A DNA stretch of 64,000 nucleotides from Chitinophagales bacterium (GTDB taxonomy: Bacteria; Bacteroidota; Bacteroidia; Chitinophagales; UBA2359). Made by a program: the position numbers and the translations under genes. Position 1 is the first letter of the stretch; each line of letters begins with the position of its first letter. Below, one piece after another: positions 41,980 through 51,483 of this stretch. Below the pieces are notes generated by a model, which ran no database searches, was not told the DNA's origin, and was given only the letters and a program-made list of their open reading frames with translations. The stretch is from assembly GCA_041392475.1 (NCBI GenBank), contig JAWKLZ010000003.1, positions 1,447,501-1,511,500 of the forward strand, read 5' to 3'.

Positions 41980-44900
41980 CTAAAATCCCAAATTCACCCC
42001 AAACGTAATTGTTCGAGCCTGTGGATAGGCATAAAAATCGTAGCCTCGATTCGTACCGTCTGCTCCACCAGAATTAGCCTCTGGGTCCAATCCAGGATAA
42101 TCCGTACTTGTCATCAGGTTTTGTCCCTGAGCATACAAACGGATTTTCTCCAAACCCAATTTTTGAGTCAAACTGGACGAAAAATTGTAGGCTAAAGTCA
42201 AGTTTTTCAATCGAATGTAAGACGCATCAAAAACCATGTGACTACCTTGTCGGGTATGGTCACCAAATGCAAAAGGCTGAGGTACATCGGTATTCGGGTT
42301 TTCGGGAGTCCAATAATTCGCCATTTTTGCCAATTGAGCATCAAAAGGACCAAAATCGGTGGCATAAATAGATTGAAGCCAATACAAATCGTTGCCGAAA
42401 GAATAAGAAAAGAAAGCACTCAATTCAAAACCTTTGAAGGAAAAGGTATTGGTGATTCCTCCAAAAACATTGGGCCAGGGCGAACCGATTACTTTTTTGT
42501 CATTGCCTGTAATTGCTCCATCGCCATCCACATCCGTATAAATCAAATCTCCGGGAACAGCCGTATCCGCTTGTGGACTGACTGCAATTTCTTCCTCACT
42601 TTGGAAAATACCTGTCGACTCAAAACCGTACAATGCTGCAGGAACTTCACCTACGATAAAAGCATTGGAATCACCTCCTAAACCGTAAAACAAAGGTTCA
42701 TCGTTGTTTAAGGCTTTGACCATAGGTTTGTTATAGCCTAAATTGAAGTTGGTATTCCAATTGAAGCCATCACCACCGTTGGTGATATTGTAGGTGGTCA
42801 AAAGAAATTCTATGCCTTTGTTTTCGATTTCACCCACGTTTTGTTGTATTTGTGTGAATCCAGTTGTACCAGAAATTGGACGGGGAAGCAGTAATTCAGT
42901 GGTGTTTTTGATGTAATAATCAGCCGTCAATGCTACTCTGCCTTTGAAGAAGGCAAGATCTAAGCCCATATTGAACTGCGAAGTTTCTTCCCATGTCAAA
43001 TCGGGGTTGCCCAATTGTTCGGGAGCAGTACCAGAACTACCTGCATAGTTTCGCCCTGCGGCATATAAGCCACGAGAGGCAAAATTGTCAATAGATTGGT
43101 TTCCTGTTAGTCCATAACTCAATCGCAAATTCATGTTGCTAACCGTGTTGGAATTGGACAAAAAAGGCTCATCCGAAACTGTCCATCCCAATGAACCTGC
43201 GGGAAATAGCGCATATCGGTTGTTTTCGCCAAATCGGGAAGAACCGTCTAAACGCAAACTGAAAGACGCTCGGTATTTGTTGTTGATGCTGTAATTGAAG
43301 CGGGAAAAATAAGACACGATTCCATAGTCGGTATAGGACGAAAAGCCGTCTGTATAATTGGTGGCGGCATTGATAGTTGTAAATTCAACATTCGGAAAAC
43401 CAGTGGCTTGAAGCGAAGAACGTTCGGTGTGGTTTTTCTCCCAGCTAAAACCCAACAAGGCGTCAAATTTTTGGTTTTCACCTATTTCAGTATTGAAGTT
43501 CAAGGTGTTTTCGTTCACATATTTGGTGACGAGTGCAGTTGCAGTATTGGCTTCACCGCCCCTGCCGACTGCTTGACCGACCAATGGATTCCAGAAAAAA
43601 TCTTCTTTGAGGAACAGCATATCCGCCGACCATCGGGTGGTGAAAGAAAGCGAAGGAGCGATTTGGTACGTTCCTGCAATGTTGCCCAAAATGCGGTGCT
43701 GCAAACTCAACTGTTGGTCGTATTCTGCAATCGCAAGTGGATTGTCATACGCACCAATCGTAGGGCCAAAATCACCATTTTCGTCGTAAGCAGGTACGAA
43801 AGTAGGCAATGCGATAGAGTTGGCGAAAGGCGAATAAATGGTATTGTCGGACACAATTCGCTCGTTTTCAGAACGTGACAAGCCCAAACTCAAACTCAAG
43901 GAAAGGTCTTCACTTGCTTGGTGGTCAAGATTGAAGCGACCATTGAAGCGTTTGTAGCTCGACCCAATGACGATTCCCTCTTGGTCGAAAAGAGAAAAAC
44001 CTGTGTAAAAACGGGTGTTTTCGCTTCCCCCTTTTGCCGACAATTCGTAGTTGCTAATTGGAGCCGTCCGCAAAACTTCTTCTTGCCAATCGGTTGTGCC
44101 GACATTGGAGTAGTCCCAAGTGCCTGTGTTTTCATTGAATACACCGCCATAGGATTCAACGGCATCGCTTCCCAACAAATCCGCAACAACCAAACCATAA
44201 GGCTCTAAGGCAATGTCGGAAATTCGCAAATGTTCTGGGCCTGATAAAAATTCGAGGCGGTTCATGTCTTGTTGAAAGCCACGATAGGCATTGAAATTGA
44301 ATTTTGTTTTGCCTTGTTGTCCTCGTTTGGTGTTGATAATCACCACGCCATTTGCAGCTCTTGAACCATACAAGGCTGCTGCTGCTGCATCTTTCAATAC
44401 GGTGATGGATTCGATTTCGTTGGCGTTGATGTCAGCCGTTGCGTCAATTTCTTGTCCGCTCAAAATATCGTCCAATCCAGACGGGTTTCCCGTGGTAATC
44501 GGTACTCCATCAACGATGTAGAGCGGTTGGTTGTCTCCTAAAATAGACGTTCCGCCTCTGATGCGTACATTGATTGCCGAACCAGGTGTGCCTGAATTTT
44601 GGAGAATGTCGACTCCTGCAATGCGCCCCTGCAATCCCTGTTCGATGCTCGTGACGGGTACGGTTTGGAGGTCTTCAATGGACAAATTGGCGACTGAGCC
44701 TGTGATATCCCGTTTTTGCTGTGTGCCATATCCGACCACCAATACTTCGGTCAAATCCACACCTGCTTTGAGGCTTGCGTCAATGACATTGGAGGCTTCA
44801 ATGGGGAAGGTAATGGATTGAAACCCAATAAAACTGATCACCAATTGTTTGGCATCTTCGGGAACAACCAGCGAATATTTTCCGTCAATATCGGTGACAG

Positions 44901-45051
44901 TTCCAATCGTTGTGCCTGCTACTACGACATTTGCCCCAATGATGGGCTCGTCTGCCGAGTCTGTCACCGTTCCTGTAAGTGTGCGGCTTTGCGCTAACGC
45001 ATCTACCGAAACGATTGAAAATAAGAGTAAAATAAACCATAAGTGTTTCAT
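41980..45051 (-). CDS. SusC/RagA-family TonB-linked outer-membrane transporter
   Basis: A 1023-residue protein with a signal peptide ending DALAQ. Domains in order: CarboxypepD_reg-like (about 22-105; RTLTGTVTDSADEPIIGANV), plug (about 110-230; LTEVLVVGYGTQQKRDITGS, AGVDILQNSGTPG, VRIRGGTSI), then a 22-strand barrel ending ARTITFGVNLGF. It imports substrates across the outer membrane using TonB energy, together with SusD downstream. No sigma/anti-sigma or hybrid sensor gene adjoins the pair. Confidence 0.95.
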   Translation of the reverse strand: MKHLWFILLLFSIVSVDALAQSRTLTGTVTDSADEPIIGANVVVAGTTIGTVTDIDGKYSLVVPEDAKQLVISFIGFQSITFPIEASNVIDASLKAGVDLTEVLVVGYGTQQKRDITGSVANLSIEDLQTVPVTSIEQGLQGRIAGVDILQNSGTPGSAINVRIRGGTSILGDNQPLYIVDGVPITTGNPSGLDDILSGQEIDATADINANEIESITVLKDAAAAALYGSRAANGVVIINTKRGQQGKTKFNFNAYRGFQQDMNRLEFLSGPEHLRISDIALEPYGLVVADLLGSDAVESYGGVFNENTGTWDYSNVGTTDWQEEVLRTAPISNYELSAKGGSENTRFYTGFSLFDQEGIVIGSSYKRFNGRFNLDHQASEDLSLSLSLGLSRSENERIVSDNTIYSPFANSIALPTFVPAYDENGDFGPTIGAYDNPLAIAEYDQQLSLQHRILGNIAGTYQIAPSLSFTTRWSADMLFLKEDFFWNPLVGQAVGRGGEANTATALVTKYVNENTLNFNTEIGENQKFDALLGFSWEKNHTERSSLQATGFPNVEFTTINAATNYTDGFSSYTDYGIVSYFSRFNYSINNKYRASFSLRLDGSSRFGENNRYALFPAGSLGWTVSDEPFLSNSNTVSNMNLRLSYGLTGNQSIDNFASRGLYAAGRNYAGSSGTAPEQLGNPDLTWEETSQFNMGLDLAFFKGRVALTADYYIKNTTELLLPRPISGTTGFTQIQQNVGEIENKGIEFLLTTYNITNGGDGFNWNTNFNLGYNKPMVKALNNDEPLFYGLGGDSNAFIVGEVPAALYGFESTGIFQSEEEIAVSPQADTAVPGDLIYTDVDGDGAITGNDKKVIGSPWPNVFGGITNTFSFKGFELSAFFSYSFGNDLYWLQSIYATDFGPFDAQLAKMANYWTPENPNTDVPQPFAFGDHTRQGSHMVFDASYIRLKNLTLAYNFSSSLTQKLGLEKIRLYAQGQNLMTSTDYPGLDPEANSGGADGTNRGYDFYAYPQARTITFGVNLGF

Positions 45052-46353
45052 ACTTTGATTTTATGGAGTTAAGAAATAAGTTTTTTATAAATGAGACTAC
45101 AAAAGTTTTGAAACTTTTGTACTCACACTTCGCACCCTTTTTTTCAAAAAAGCAATTAACTCATTTTTGCAATTCATTTAATAATATTGAATTATAAGTA
45201 TCAATAATTTTTAACTTATTTTTTATAAATTCATTATTTGGCATCGACCTCCAATTTTAAGCAAACACTCTATGTATAATAAACATTCTTTAACTAAGAG
45301 AGTCAAACTGTTTTTTGACTTTTATTCTACAAACAATTGATTTTTAGATTTTTAAAATTGAATTGTATTATTTGTTAAGGGTGAACTGTAAAAAAAATGA
45401 ATTATCCAAAGATTTTTAAAGAGGTGCGGAACATAAGTTTGTAGTCTATGGAAGAACATTTCCCTAACTCCCTTCAAAGGGAGAATGAAGGAGAAATTAT
45501 TGGAATCGAATTAAAAATTCTCCTTTTGGGAGGGGCAAGGGTGGATTACGTTTTCTTCAAAACATACCTCTTCCACTAACCTATCCTTCAATGAAAAATT
45601 AGATTTACGCATTAATATTTGTCAGCAAATTAAAATAAGTGAAAATTCAAAAATGAACCTCACTATTTGTCAATCCGAACCGAACCGCTAAATAAGGTAT
45701 TGATGGTATTAGAAAAACGCTGCCAATCAAGTGTTTTTGGTTTTGTTGATGTGCAAAATGAAACACTCGATAGTATGATGGGAAACTTATAATTGATGGA
45801 GTAAAGGAACTATTGCTCGCTTTGTATGATAGGGTAGATGTGGTAGATTTCTTAAACGTTGCACTAATTTGTAATTCTTAACGTTTCTTAACAAATTTTT
45901 CAATCTCGAAGTCAAGGGTGTATTCCAAATTGACCCATTAGGAAAAGAGCTATTATGCCTGCGTTTTAAACTCCGAAGTAGAATGAAACTCAATATCGGG
46001 ATAATTCTTTCTTTCCGTTTCAAGCATCCATTGAGATTGAGCTAGATAGTGCTTGAACGATAAGGCACAAATATTTGATATTGATTAAAATAAAGAGCTT
46101 TTTTTGCTTGAATTTTATAGTAGAAATTATTATCTTAGCAATTGCAATATTTGTATAATGTTAATTACGAATCAAATGAGATTCGTGTAAAAAAGTATTA
46201 TTGGTTTCCGCATTGATTGTTTATATTACTTAAACCCACCCCTTACCCCTCCCAAGAGGGGAATTTCCCACTTGGTACAAGTATTCCCCTCCTTGGAGGG
46301 GCAGGGGTGGGTTGCGATTTATTCCTTTTTAATGCGAAGACCTATACTATCTG
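45052..46353. other. Degenerate intergenic region
   Basis: About 1.3 kb of A/T-rich DNA without a convincing gene. It holds a hairpin ACAAAAGTTT/AAACTTTTGT near 45099-45120, a G/C-rich palindromic element at about 45460-45545 (CCCTTCAAAGGGAG; TCCTTTTGGGAGGGG), and an open but unlikely basic 78-codon frame on the minus strand (45787-46023). The susC promoter should lie at its left end. Confidence 0.55.
46233..46313. repeat. 81-bp intergenic palindrome of CCCTCC/GGAGGG type
   Basis: AACCCACCCCTTACCCCTCC on the left mirrors GGAGGGGCAGGGGTGGGTT on the right, with CACTTGGTACAAGT near the centre. It shares the core CCCCTCCTTGGAGGGG with the element inside acylase copy 2. Confidence 0.75.
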
Positions 46354-46491
46354 ATGCGTAAAGAATTTGAAGCACAATTTGGAGAGGTAGAAATAGATAT
46401 GCGAAGCCGTCATGAGCTACCTCAACTATTAGCAGGATTACAGCATATTTTCACGAATGAAGCTCTTCGAGCAGCCGTTCTGAAAATTTAA
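46354..46491 (+). pseudogene. N-terminal relic of an ISNCY-like transposase
   Basis: A 45-residue frame reads MRKEFEAQFG, then SRHELPQLLAGLQHIFTNEA and stops. The pattern 'RKxFExQ...SRDELPxxLxALQxIyxxpxL' is the start of ISNCY-family transposases of Bacteroidota as I recall them. The remaining about 400 residues are absent. Confidence 0.5.
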
Positions 46492-46578
46492 TTTGAGAGA
46501 TAGAAAGTTCAGAAAAACGCACGATTACCTATACTCTAAATTCGCCAAATGGAATCTACATCTGAAAATTCAATCAAA

Positions 46579-46821
46579 TTAACTAAAATTATATTGTAAC
46601 AACTTTAATAAATAAAGGGAGGACTCACAAGTTGAAGAACCTTTTTTTGGGGAAAATTGTGTAGAAAGAATATCTTTGACCAAATTTTTGCAGTCGTATA
46701 AAAACCAACGACTTACTTGGTAATCTGATACTAAAGCGGTCACCTCAACGTGAGGTAAACCTTCATAAAGGGTACTGCCCAATTGAAGTCTTTCGAGGGG
46801 AGTTACGTTGTTTTTGAACAT
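46579..46821 (-). CDS. Small HTH-like protein, possibly a transposase fragment
   Basis: An 80-residue frame starting MFKNNVTPLERLQLGSTLYE with ALVSDYQVSRWFLYDCKNLV, which looks like a helix-turn-helix. The tail loses protein-like character. It may be the N-terminal part of a decayed transposase or orphan regulator; family not recognised. Confidence 0.35.
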   Translation of the reverse strand: MFKNNVTPLERLQLGSTLYEGLPHVEVTALVSDYQVSRWFLYDCKNLVKDILSTQFSPKKGSSTCESSLYLLKLLQYNFS

Positions 46822-46945
46822 AGGTACTATTTTTTGTTTTAATGTCTGTATCTATAAAAAACAATTCTCCCTTTTTGATTTGCTAATTCGTAAATATTTT
46901 TCGATCCTAAATGTTAGATAAACTATGAACCATACCTTTATTTTT

Positions 46946-46953
46946 TATCTTTG
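46946..46953 (+). promoter_or_regulatory. -7 promoter box of cold-shock gene
   Basis: TATCTTTG fits TAnnTTTG and lies 34 bases before the ATG. The leader is short and A/T-rich, so a long cold-shock-type thermosensing leader is not expected unless transcription starts further upstream. Confidence 0.5.
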
Positions 46954-46987
46954 TCCAATTAATTAACTTTTTAAATAAAATATAGTA

Positions 46988-47194
46988 ATGGCTACAGGCA
47001 CAGTAAAATGGTATAATGAATCAAAAGGATATGGCTTCATTGAACCTGATGATGGAAGCGCGGATCTATTTGTTCATGTAACATCAGTACAGAAAGCGGG
47101 TATGGATGGCTTACGAGAAGGTCAAAAAGTGTCATATGAGATCGAGATAGGGCGTAGTGGCAAACCTGGGGCAGTCGACCTTAGTTCAATGTAG
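46988..47194 (+). CDS. Cold-shock domain protein (CspA family)
   Basis: A 68-residue single cold-shock domain. The RNA-binding motifs are present: RNP1 KGYGFIEPDD and RNP2 as DLFVHVTSV. It starts MATGTVKWYNESKGYG, the usual Csp start. It binds single-stranded RNA or DNA and acts as an RNA chaperone. It is monocistronic, with its own -7 box and terminator. Confidence 0.95.
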   Translation: MATGTVKWYNESKGYGFIEPDDGSADLFVHVTSVQKAGMDGLREGQKVSYEIEIGRSGKPGAVDLSSM

Positions 47195-47232
47195 ACTTGA
47201 TATTCAATATGAAACCATACTGAACAGAAGGA

Positions 47233-47264
47233 GAGCAAGCATTGGATGTTTGCTCTTTTTTTTG
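47233..47264 (+). terminator. Intrinsic terminator of cold-shock gene
   Basis: GAGCAA (47233-47238) pairs with TTGCTC (47250-47255), with the pairing extended inward by GCA/TGT-like bases, and is followed by about nine T residues. Confidence 0.75.
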
Positions 47265-47517
47265 TTTATCCAATAATTTGCCTCTCAACATACTTCGACC
47301 AATCTTCAGAAATGATGTAGATTTTTGCACTTTGCGGATTATACACAGCGGTTGCCTTCACTACAAACAAGAGCGAAATAGGATTAGAGCTTTTTGCCGC
47401 TACTTTTGCCAACTACCAATAAAAGGATTTACCATTTTAGACAAGTCACTTTGCAAGAAATGCCGTATCTTTGTAATTGCTCACTAGCATACGTTAGCCA
47501 ACAAAAAACAAACATAG
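47265..47517. other. Upstream region of icmF
   Basis: No gene is seen. A TATCTTTG box at 47466-47473 fits the Bacteroidota -7 consensus and lies 45 bases before the icmF ATG, so it is the likely icmF promoter. The rest has some scattered cysteine-codon-rich frames but nothing recognisable. Confidence 0.45.
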
Positions 47518-50500
47518 ATGAATACCCCTCCAACTCCCTACAAAACCAAACACAACGTTAGAATCGTCACTGCAGGTTCACTCTTTGACGGACACGATGC
47601 CGCCATCAACATCATGCGCCGCATCATGCAAGCATCTGGCGCAGAGGTCATTCACTTAGGACACAATCGAAGTGTAGCCGAAATTGTGGACACTGCCATA
47701 CAAGAAGACGCACAAGCCATCGCCATCACTTCCTATCAAGGCGGTCACACCGAGTTTTTGAAGTACATGTACGATTTGCTACAACAAAAAGGCGCAGGAC
47801 ACATCAAAATCGTTGGCGGAGGCGGAGGAACCATTTTGCCTTCCGAAATTGAAGAACTGCATCAATACGGCATTGCCCGCATTTATTCACCCGATGATGG
47901 GCGTTCATTGGGCTTACAGGGAATGATCAACGATGTGCTGCAAAGAGCAGATTATCCTTTGGGAGAAACATTGAATGGAGAAGTAGGCAAGTTGTCGGTG
48001 AACCTTTCAGGTGTCGCCGAAACGTCTGCCAAAACAGTGGAAAGTTCGCCGACATCCAACGGATTCGGCGACACTTCGAACGGCAAACAAAAGTCGTCTA
48101 CAAATTTAGAAAACGATAAAATATTAGCCATCGCCCGCCTCATCACCGCAGCCGAAAACAACACAATTGACGCATACAAACAATCCGAAATCAATCAATT
48201 GGCTGCAAAATCCAATGCGCCCATCGTAGGAATGACAGGAACAGGAGGCGCAGGAAAATCTTCATTGGTCGATGAATTGGTGCGTCGTTTTTTGATGGAT
48301 TTTCCCGACAAAAAAATCGCCATATTGTCCGTCGACCCCTCCAAACGCAAAACAGGAGGCGCATTGTTGGGCGACCGAATCCGCATGAATTCCATACACC
48401 ATCCCAATGTTTATATGCGTTCTTTGGCGACTCGACAAGCCAACCTTTCGCTCTCCAAACACATCACCGATGCCGTCCAAATCGTCAAGGCAGCGGGCTA
48501 CGATTTCATCCTTTTGGAGTCTTCGGGCATTGGTCAGTCGGGTTCCGAAATTGTGGATTATGCCGATGTGTCATTGTATGTGATGACCCCCGAATATGGT
48601 GCCGCTTCGCAGTTGGAAAAGATTGACATGCTGGACTTTGCAGACTTGATAACGGTTAATAAATTTGACAAACGTGGGGCTTTGGATGCGGTGCGAGATG
48701 TCAAAAAACAATACCAACGCAACCATCAATTGTGGACTACGGACTTCAATGATTTACCCGTTTTTGGCACAATCGCTTCGCAATTCAACGACCCAGGCAC
48801 CAACCGCCTCTACAAAGCATTGATGGCAACGGTCAGCGTCAAAACCAACACCGATTTCACTTCAACGATTGACCTTCCTATTGGCGACAGTCAAAAACAA
48901 TACATCATTCCTCCAAAACGGGTGCGCTATCTTTCCGAAATTTCGGACAACAACCGCAGCTATGATCAGTGGGTGAAAGAACAATCAGAAATTGCACAAA
49001 AACTGTATGGACTGCAATTGGCGACCGACCAATTGAAGGAAGATGAAAACACTTCAAAGGCTTTGCAGGCTGCTTACCAAAACCTTCAAAGACAACTTTC
49101 TCCCGAAAACCAAGATTTGCTCGACCAATGGCAACAAAAAGTGCAAAACTATAAAAACGAAGAGTTTGTCTATCAGGTTCGAGGGCGAGACATTCGGGTA
49201 AAAACCCACACCAAAAGTTTGTCACACAACATGATTCCCAAGATTTCGCTGCCCCGCTACAAGGCATGGGGCGATATTTTGACATGGAATTTGCAGGAAA
49301 ATGTACCAGGCGAATTTCCCTTTACCGCAGGTGTTTTTCCCTTCAAACGAGCAGGCGAAGACCCAACTCGAATGTTTGCAGGAGAAGGCGGTCCAGAGCG
49401 CACCAACAAACGCTTTCACTATGTATCCTTGGGTTTGCCCGCCAAGCGATTGTCGACCGCTTTTGATTCGGTGACTTTATACGGTGAAGACCCCGACCAC
49501 CGCCCTGATATTTACGGAAAAGTTGGTAATTCGGGCGTATCGGTTTGCAGCTTGGACGATGCCAAAAAACTGTATTCAGGTTTTGATTTGGCAGCCAAAA
49601 ACACTTCCGTTTCGATGACGATTAACGGCCCTGCTGCCACGATTTGCGCCTTTTTTATGAACGCAGCGATTGACCAAGCGTGTGAAAAATACATTGCAGA
49701 AAATGGTTTGCAGCACTTGGTTGAAGCCAAATTGAAGGAAGTGTATGACGACAAAGGTTTGCCAAGACCGCAATACAATGGTGACTTGCCGAAAGGCAAT
49801 GATGGTTTGGGGCTGCAATTGTTGGGCTTATCGGGCGACCAAATTTTGGATGCCGATGTCTATCAAAACCTTAAAGCCAAAGCCTTGTCTTCGGTTCGGG
49901 GAACGGTTCAAGCGGACATATTGAAGGAAGACCAAGCACAAAACACTTGCATTTTCAGCACCGAATTTTCGCTCCGATTGATGGGTGATGTGCAGCAATA
50001 TTTCATTGACCACAAGGTTCGCAATTTCTATTCTGTGTCCATCAGCGGCTACCACATTGCAGAAGCAGGCGCAAATCCGATTAGTCAATTGGCGTTCACG
50101 CTCTCCAATGGCTTCACTTTCATCGAATATTATTTGAGCAGAGGCATGAACATTGACGATTTTGCCCCCAATTTGTCCTTCTTTTTCTCTAACGGAACCG
50201 ACCCAGAATATGCGGTGATTGGTAGAGTGGCACGAAGGATTTGGGCAAAGGCATTGAAGCACAAATATGGCGCAAATGACCGTTCTCAAAAACTAAAATA
50301 CCACATCCAAACTTCGGGTCGCTCACTTCACGCCCAAGAAATTGACTTCAACGACATTCGCACTACGCTGCAAGCTCTCTATGCGATTTATGACAACTGC
50401 AATAGCTTGCATACCAATGCCTACGATGAGGCGATTACCACTCCAACGGAAGAATCGGTGCGCCGAGCAATGGCGATTCAGTTGATTATCAACAAGGAAT

Positions 50501-50997
50501 TGGGTTTGGCAACCAACGAAAATCCATTGCAGGGTTCGTTCATCATCGAAGAATTGACCGACTTGGTGGAGGAAGCCGTTTTGATGGAATTTGACCGACT
50601 TACCGAGCGTGGTGGCGTTTTGGGCGCGATGGAAAAAATGTACCAACGCAGCAAAATTCAAGAGGAAAGTATGTACTACGAACACCTGAAACATAGTGGT
50701 GAATTGCCGATTGTTGGGGTCAATACTTTCTTGAGCAAAGATGGTTCACCTACAATTTTGCCTCGTGAGGTGATTCGTGCAACGACCGAAGAAAAGGAAC
50801 TTCAAATCGCCAATCTGCAAACCCTTCAAAAAGCTCATGCCGACAAAGCTGCTGCTGCTTTGAAACGCCTACAACAAAAGGCTGTTCGCAACGACAATAT
50901 TTTTGAGGAGTTGATGGAGACTGTGAAGTACTGTTCTTTGGGGCAGATTACCAAGGCTTTGTATGAGGTTGGTGGGCAGTATCGGAGGAGTATGTAA
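47518..50997 (+). CDS. icmF: Fused isobutyryl-CoA mutase IcmF
   Basis: A 1159-residue three-part protein. Residues 1-145 are the B12-binding domain with the ligand His in SLFDGHDAAINIM and GGGGGTILPSEI. Residues about 210-480 are the MeaB/ArgK-like G-protein chaperone with P-loop GTGGAGKSS near 240, and VDPSKRKTGGALLGDRIRMN. Residues about 560-1159 are the CoA mutase TIM-barrel domain (FPFTAGVFPFKRAGEDPTRM; TNAYDEAITTPTEESVRRA). It interconverts isobutyryl-CoA and n-butyryl-CoA and repairs its own cofactor. The linker at 165-190 is Ser/Thr-rich and coded by dispersed repeats. Confidence 0.95.
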   Translation: MNTPPTPYKTKHNVRIVTAGSLFDGHDAAINIMRRIMQASGAEVIHLGHNRSVAEIVDTAIQEDAQAIAITSYQGGHTEFLKYMYDLLQQKGAGHIKIVGGGGGTILPSEIEELHQYGIARIYSPDDGRSLGLQGMINDVLQRADYPLGETLNGEVGKLSVNLSGVAETSAKTVESSPTSNGFGDTSNGKQKSSTNLENDKILAIARLITAAENNTIDAYKQSEINQLAAKSNAPIVGMTGTGGAGKSSLVDELVRRFLMDFPDKKIAILSVDPSKRKTGGALLGDRIRMNSIHHPNVYMRSLATRQANLSLSKHITDAVQIVKAAGYDFILLESSGIGQSGSEIVDYADVSLYVMTPEYGAASQLEKIDMLDFADLITVNKFDKRGALDAVRDVKKQYQRNHQLWTTDFNDLPVFGTIASQFNDPGTNRLYKALMATVSVKTNTDFTSTIDLPIGDSQKQYIIPPKRVRYLSEISDNNRSYDQWVKEQSEIAQKLYGLQLATDQLKEDENTSKALQAAYQNLQRQLSPENQDLLDQWQQKVQNYKNEEFVYQVRGRDIRVKTHTKSLSHNMIPKISLPRYKAWGDILTWNLQENVPGEFPFTAGVFPFKRAGEDPTRMFAGEGGPERTNKRFHYVSLGLPAKRLSTAFDSVTLYGEDPDHRPDIYGKVGNSGVSVCSLDDAKKLYSGFDLAAKNTSVSMTINGPAATICAFFMNAAIDQACEKYIAENGLQHLVEAKLKEVYDDKGLPRPQYNGDLPKGNDGLGLQLLGLSGDQILDADVYQNLKAKALSSVRGTVQADILKEDQAQNTCIFSTEFSLRLMGDVQQYFIDHKVRNFYSVSISGYHIAEAGANPISQLAFTLSNGFTFIEYYLSRGMNIDDFAPNLSFFFSNGTDPEYAVIGRVARRIWAKALKHKYGANDRSQKLKYHIQTSGRSLHAQEIDFNDIRTTLQALYAIYDNCNSLHTNAYDEAITTPTEESVRRAMAIQLIINKELGLATNENPLQGSFIIEELTDLVEEAVLMEFDRLTERGGVLGAMEKMYQRSKIQEESMYYEHLKHSGELPIVGVNTFLSKDGSPTILPREVIRATTEEKELQIANLQTLQKAHADKAAAALKRLQQKAVRNDNIFEELMETVKYCSLGQITKALYEVGGQYRRSM
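48011..48083. repeat. Dispersed TTCGSCGACA repeats inside the icmF linker
   Basis: Three units: an inverted GTGTCGCCGAA (48011-48021), AGTTCGCCGACATCCAACGG (48043-48062) and ATTCGGCGACACTTCGAACG (48063-48082). They are in frame and code the Ser/Thr-rich linker between the B12 and G-protein domains. Confidence 0.65.
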
Positions 50998-51011
50998 GCT
51001 ATGGTGTAAAA

Positions 51012-51042
51012 GAAAACCGAAGTCTCAAAGACTTCGGTTTTC
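51012..51042. terminator. Bidirectional terminator between icmF and VOC gene
   Basis: A perfect 13-bp stem, GAAAACCGAAGTC (51012-51024) with its complement at 51030-51042 and a five-base loop. A- and T-runs on the two sides allow use in both directions, as expected between convergent genes. Confidence 0.85.
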
Positions 51043-51051
51043 TAAAAATAC

Positions 51052-51423
51052 TCAAACATGCTGGTCAATCAAAATCGGATTTCCATCTGGATCAATCACA
51101 CTAAAACTACCTGGCCCTGAACCCGTTTCGTCCACTTCATTGACAATTTTGATCCCTTTCTCTTTCAGATTTTTTTGGATTTTTCTCACATCCGTATAAG
51201 ACTCAACAGGACTTGCATTTTCGTCCCATCCAGGATTGAAGGTCAAAATATTTTTTTCAAACATTCCTTGAAAGAGTCCAATATTGCAGCTTGGACTTTT
51301 CATAATGAGCCAGCCTTGGCTTTCATCACCATGAAAAACACTGAAACCCAATGCTTCGTAAAATTCTTTTGACGTTTTTAAATCTTTGACTGTAAGGCTG
51401 GTAGAAAATCCTCCTAAGTTCAT
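51052..51423 (-). CDS. VOC-family (glyoxalase/dioxygenase fold) protein
   Basis: A 123-residue protein made of two beta-alpha-beta-beta-beta units: GGFSTSLTVKDLKTSKEFYE, ALGFSVFHGDE, then GPGSFSVIDPDGNPILID. The ending D-PDGN-I-ID is typical. Metal ligands are not all obvious, so the enzyme activity (glyoxalase, dioxygenase or resistance protein) is unknown. It is a single gene. Confidence 0.85.
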   Translation of the reverse strand: MNLGGFSTSLTVKDLKTSKEFYEALGFSVFHGDESQGWLIMKSPSCNIGLFQGMFEKNILTFNPGWDENASPVESYTDVRKIQKNLKEKGIKIVNEVDETGSGPGSFSVIDPDGNPILIDQHV

Positions 51424-51483
51424 AGTATGGTTGTTTAAGGTGCTGAATTGTATTTTGATACGATTAGCTGTTTAAAAATAAGT

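Noticed and set aside
45787..46023. 78-codon ORF on the minus strand
   Set aside because: Very basic with no domain-like pattern, no ribosome-site context, and it lies in a decayed region; most likely chance.
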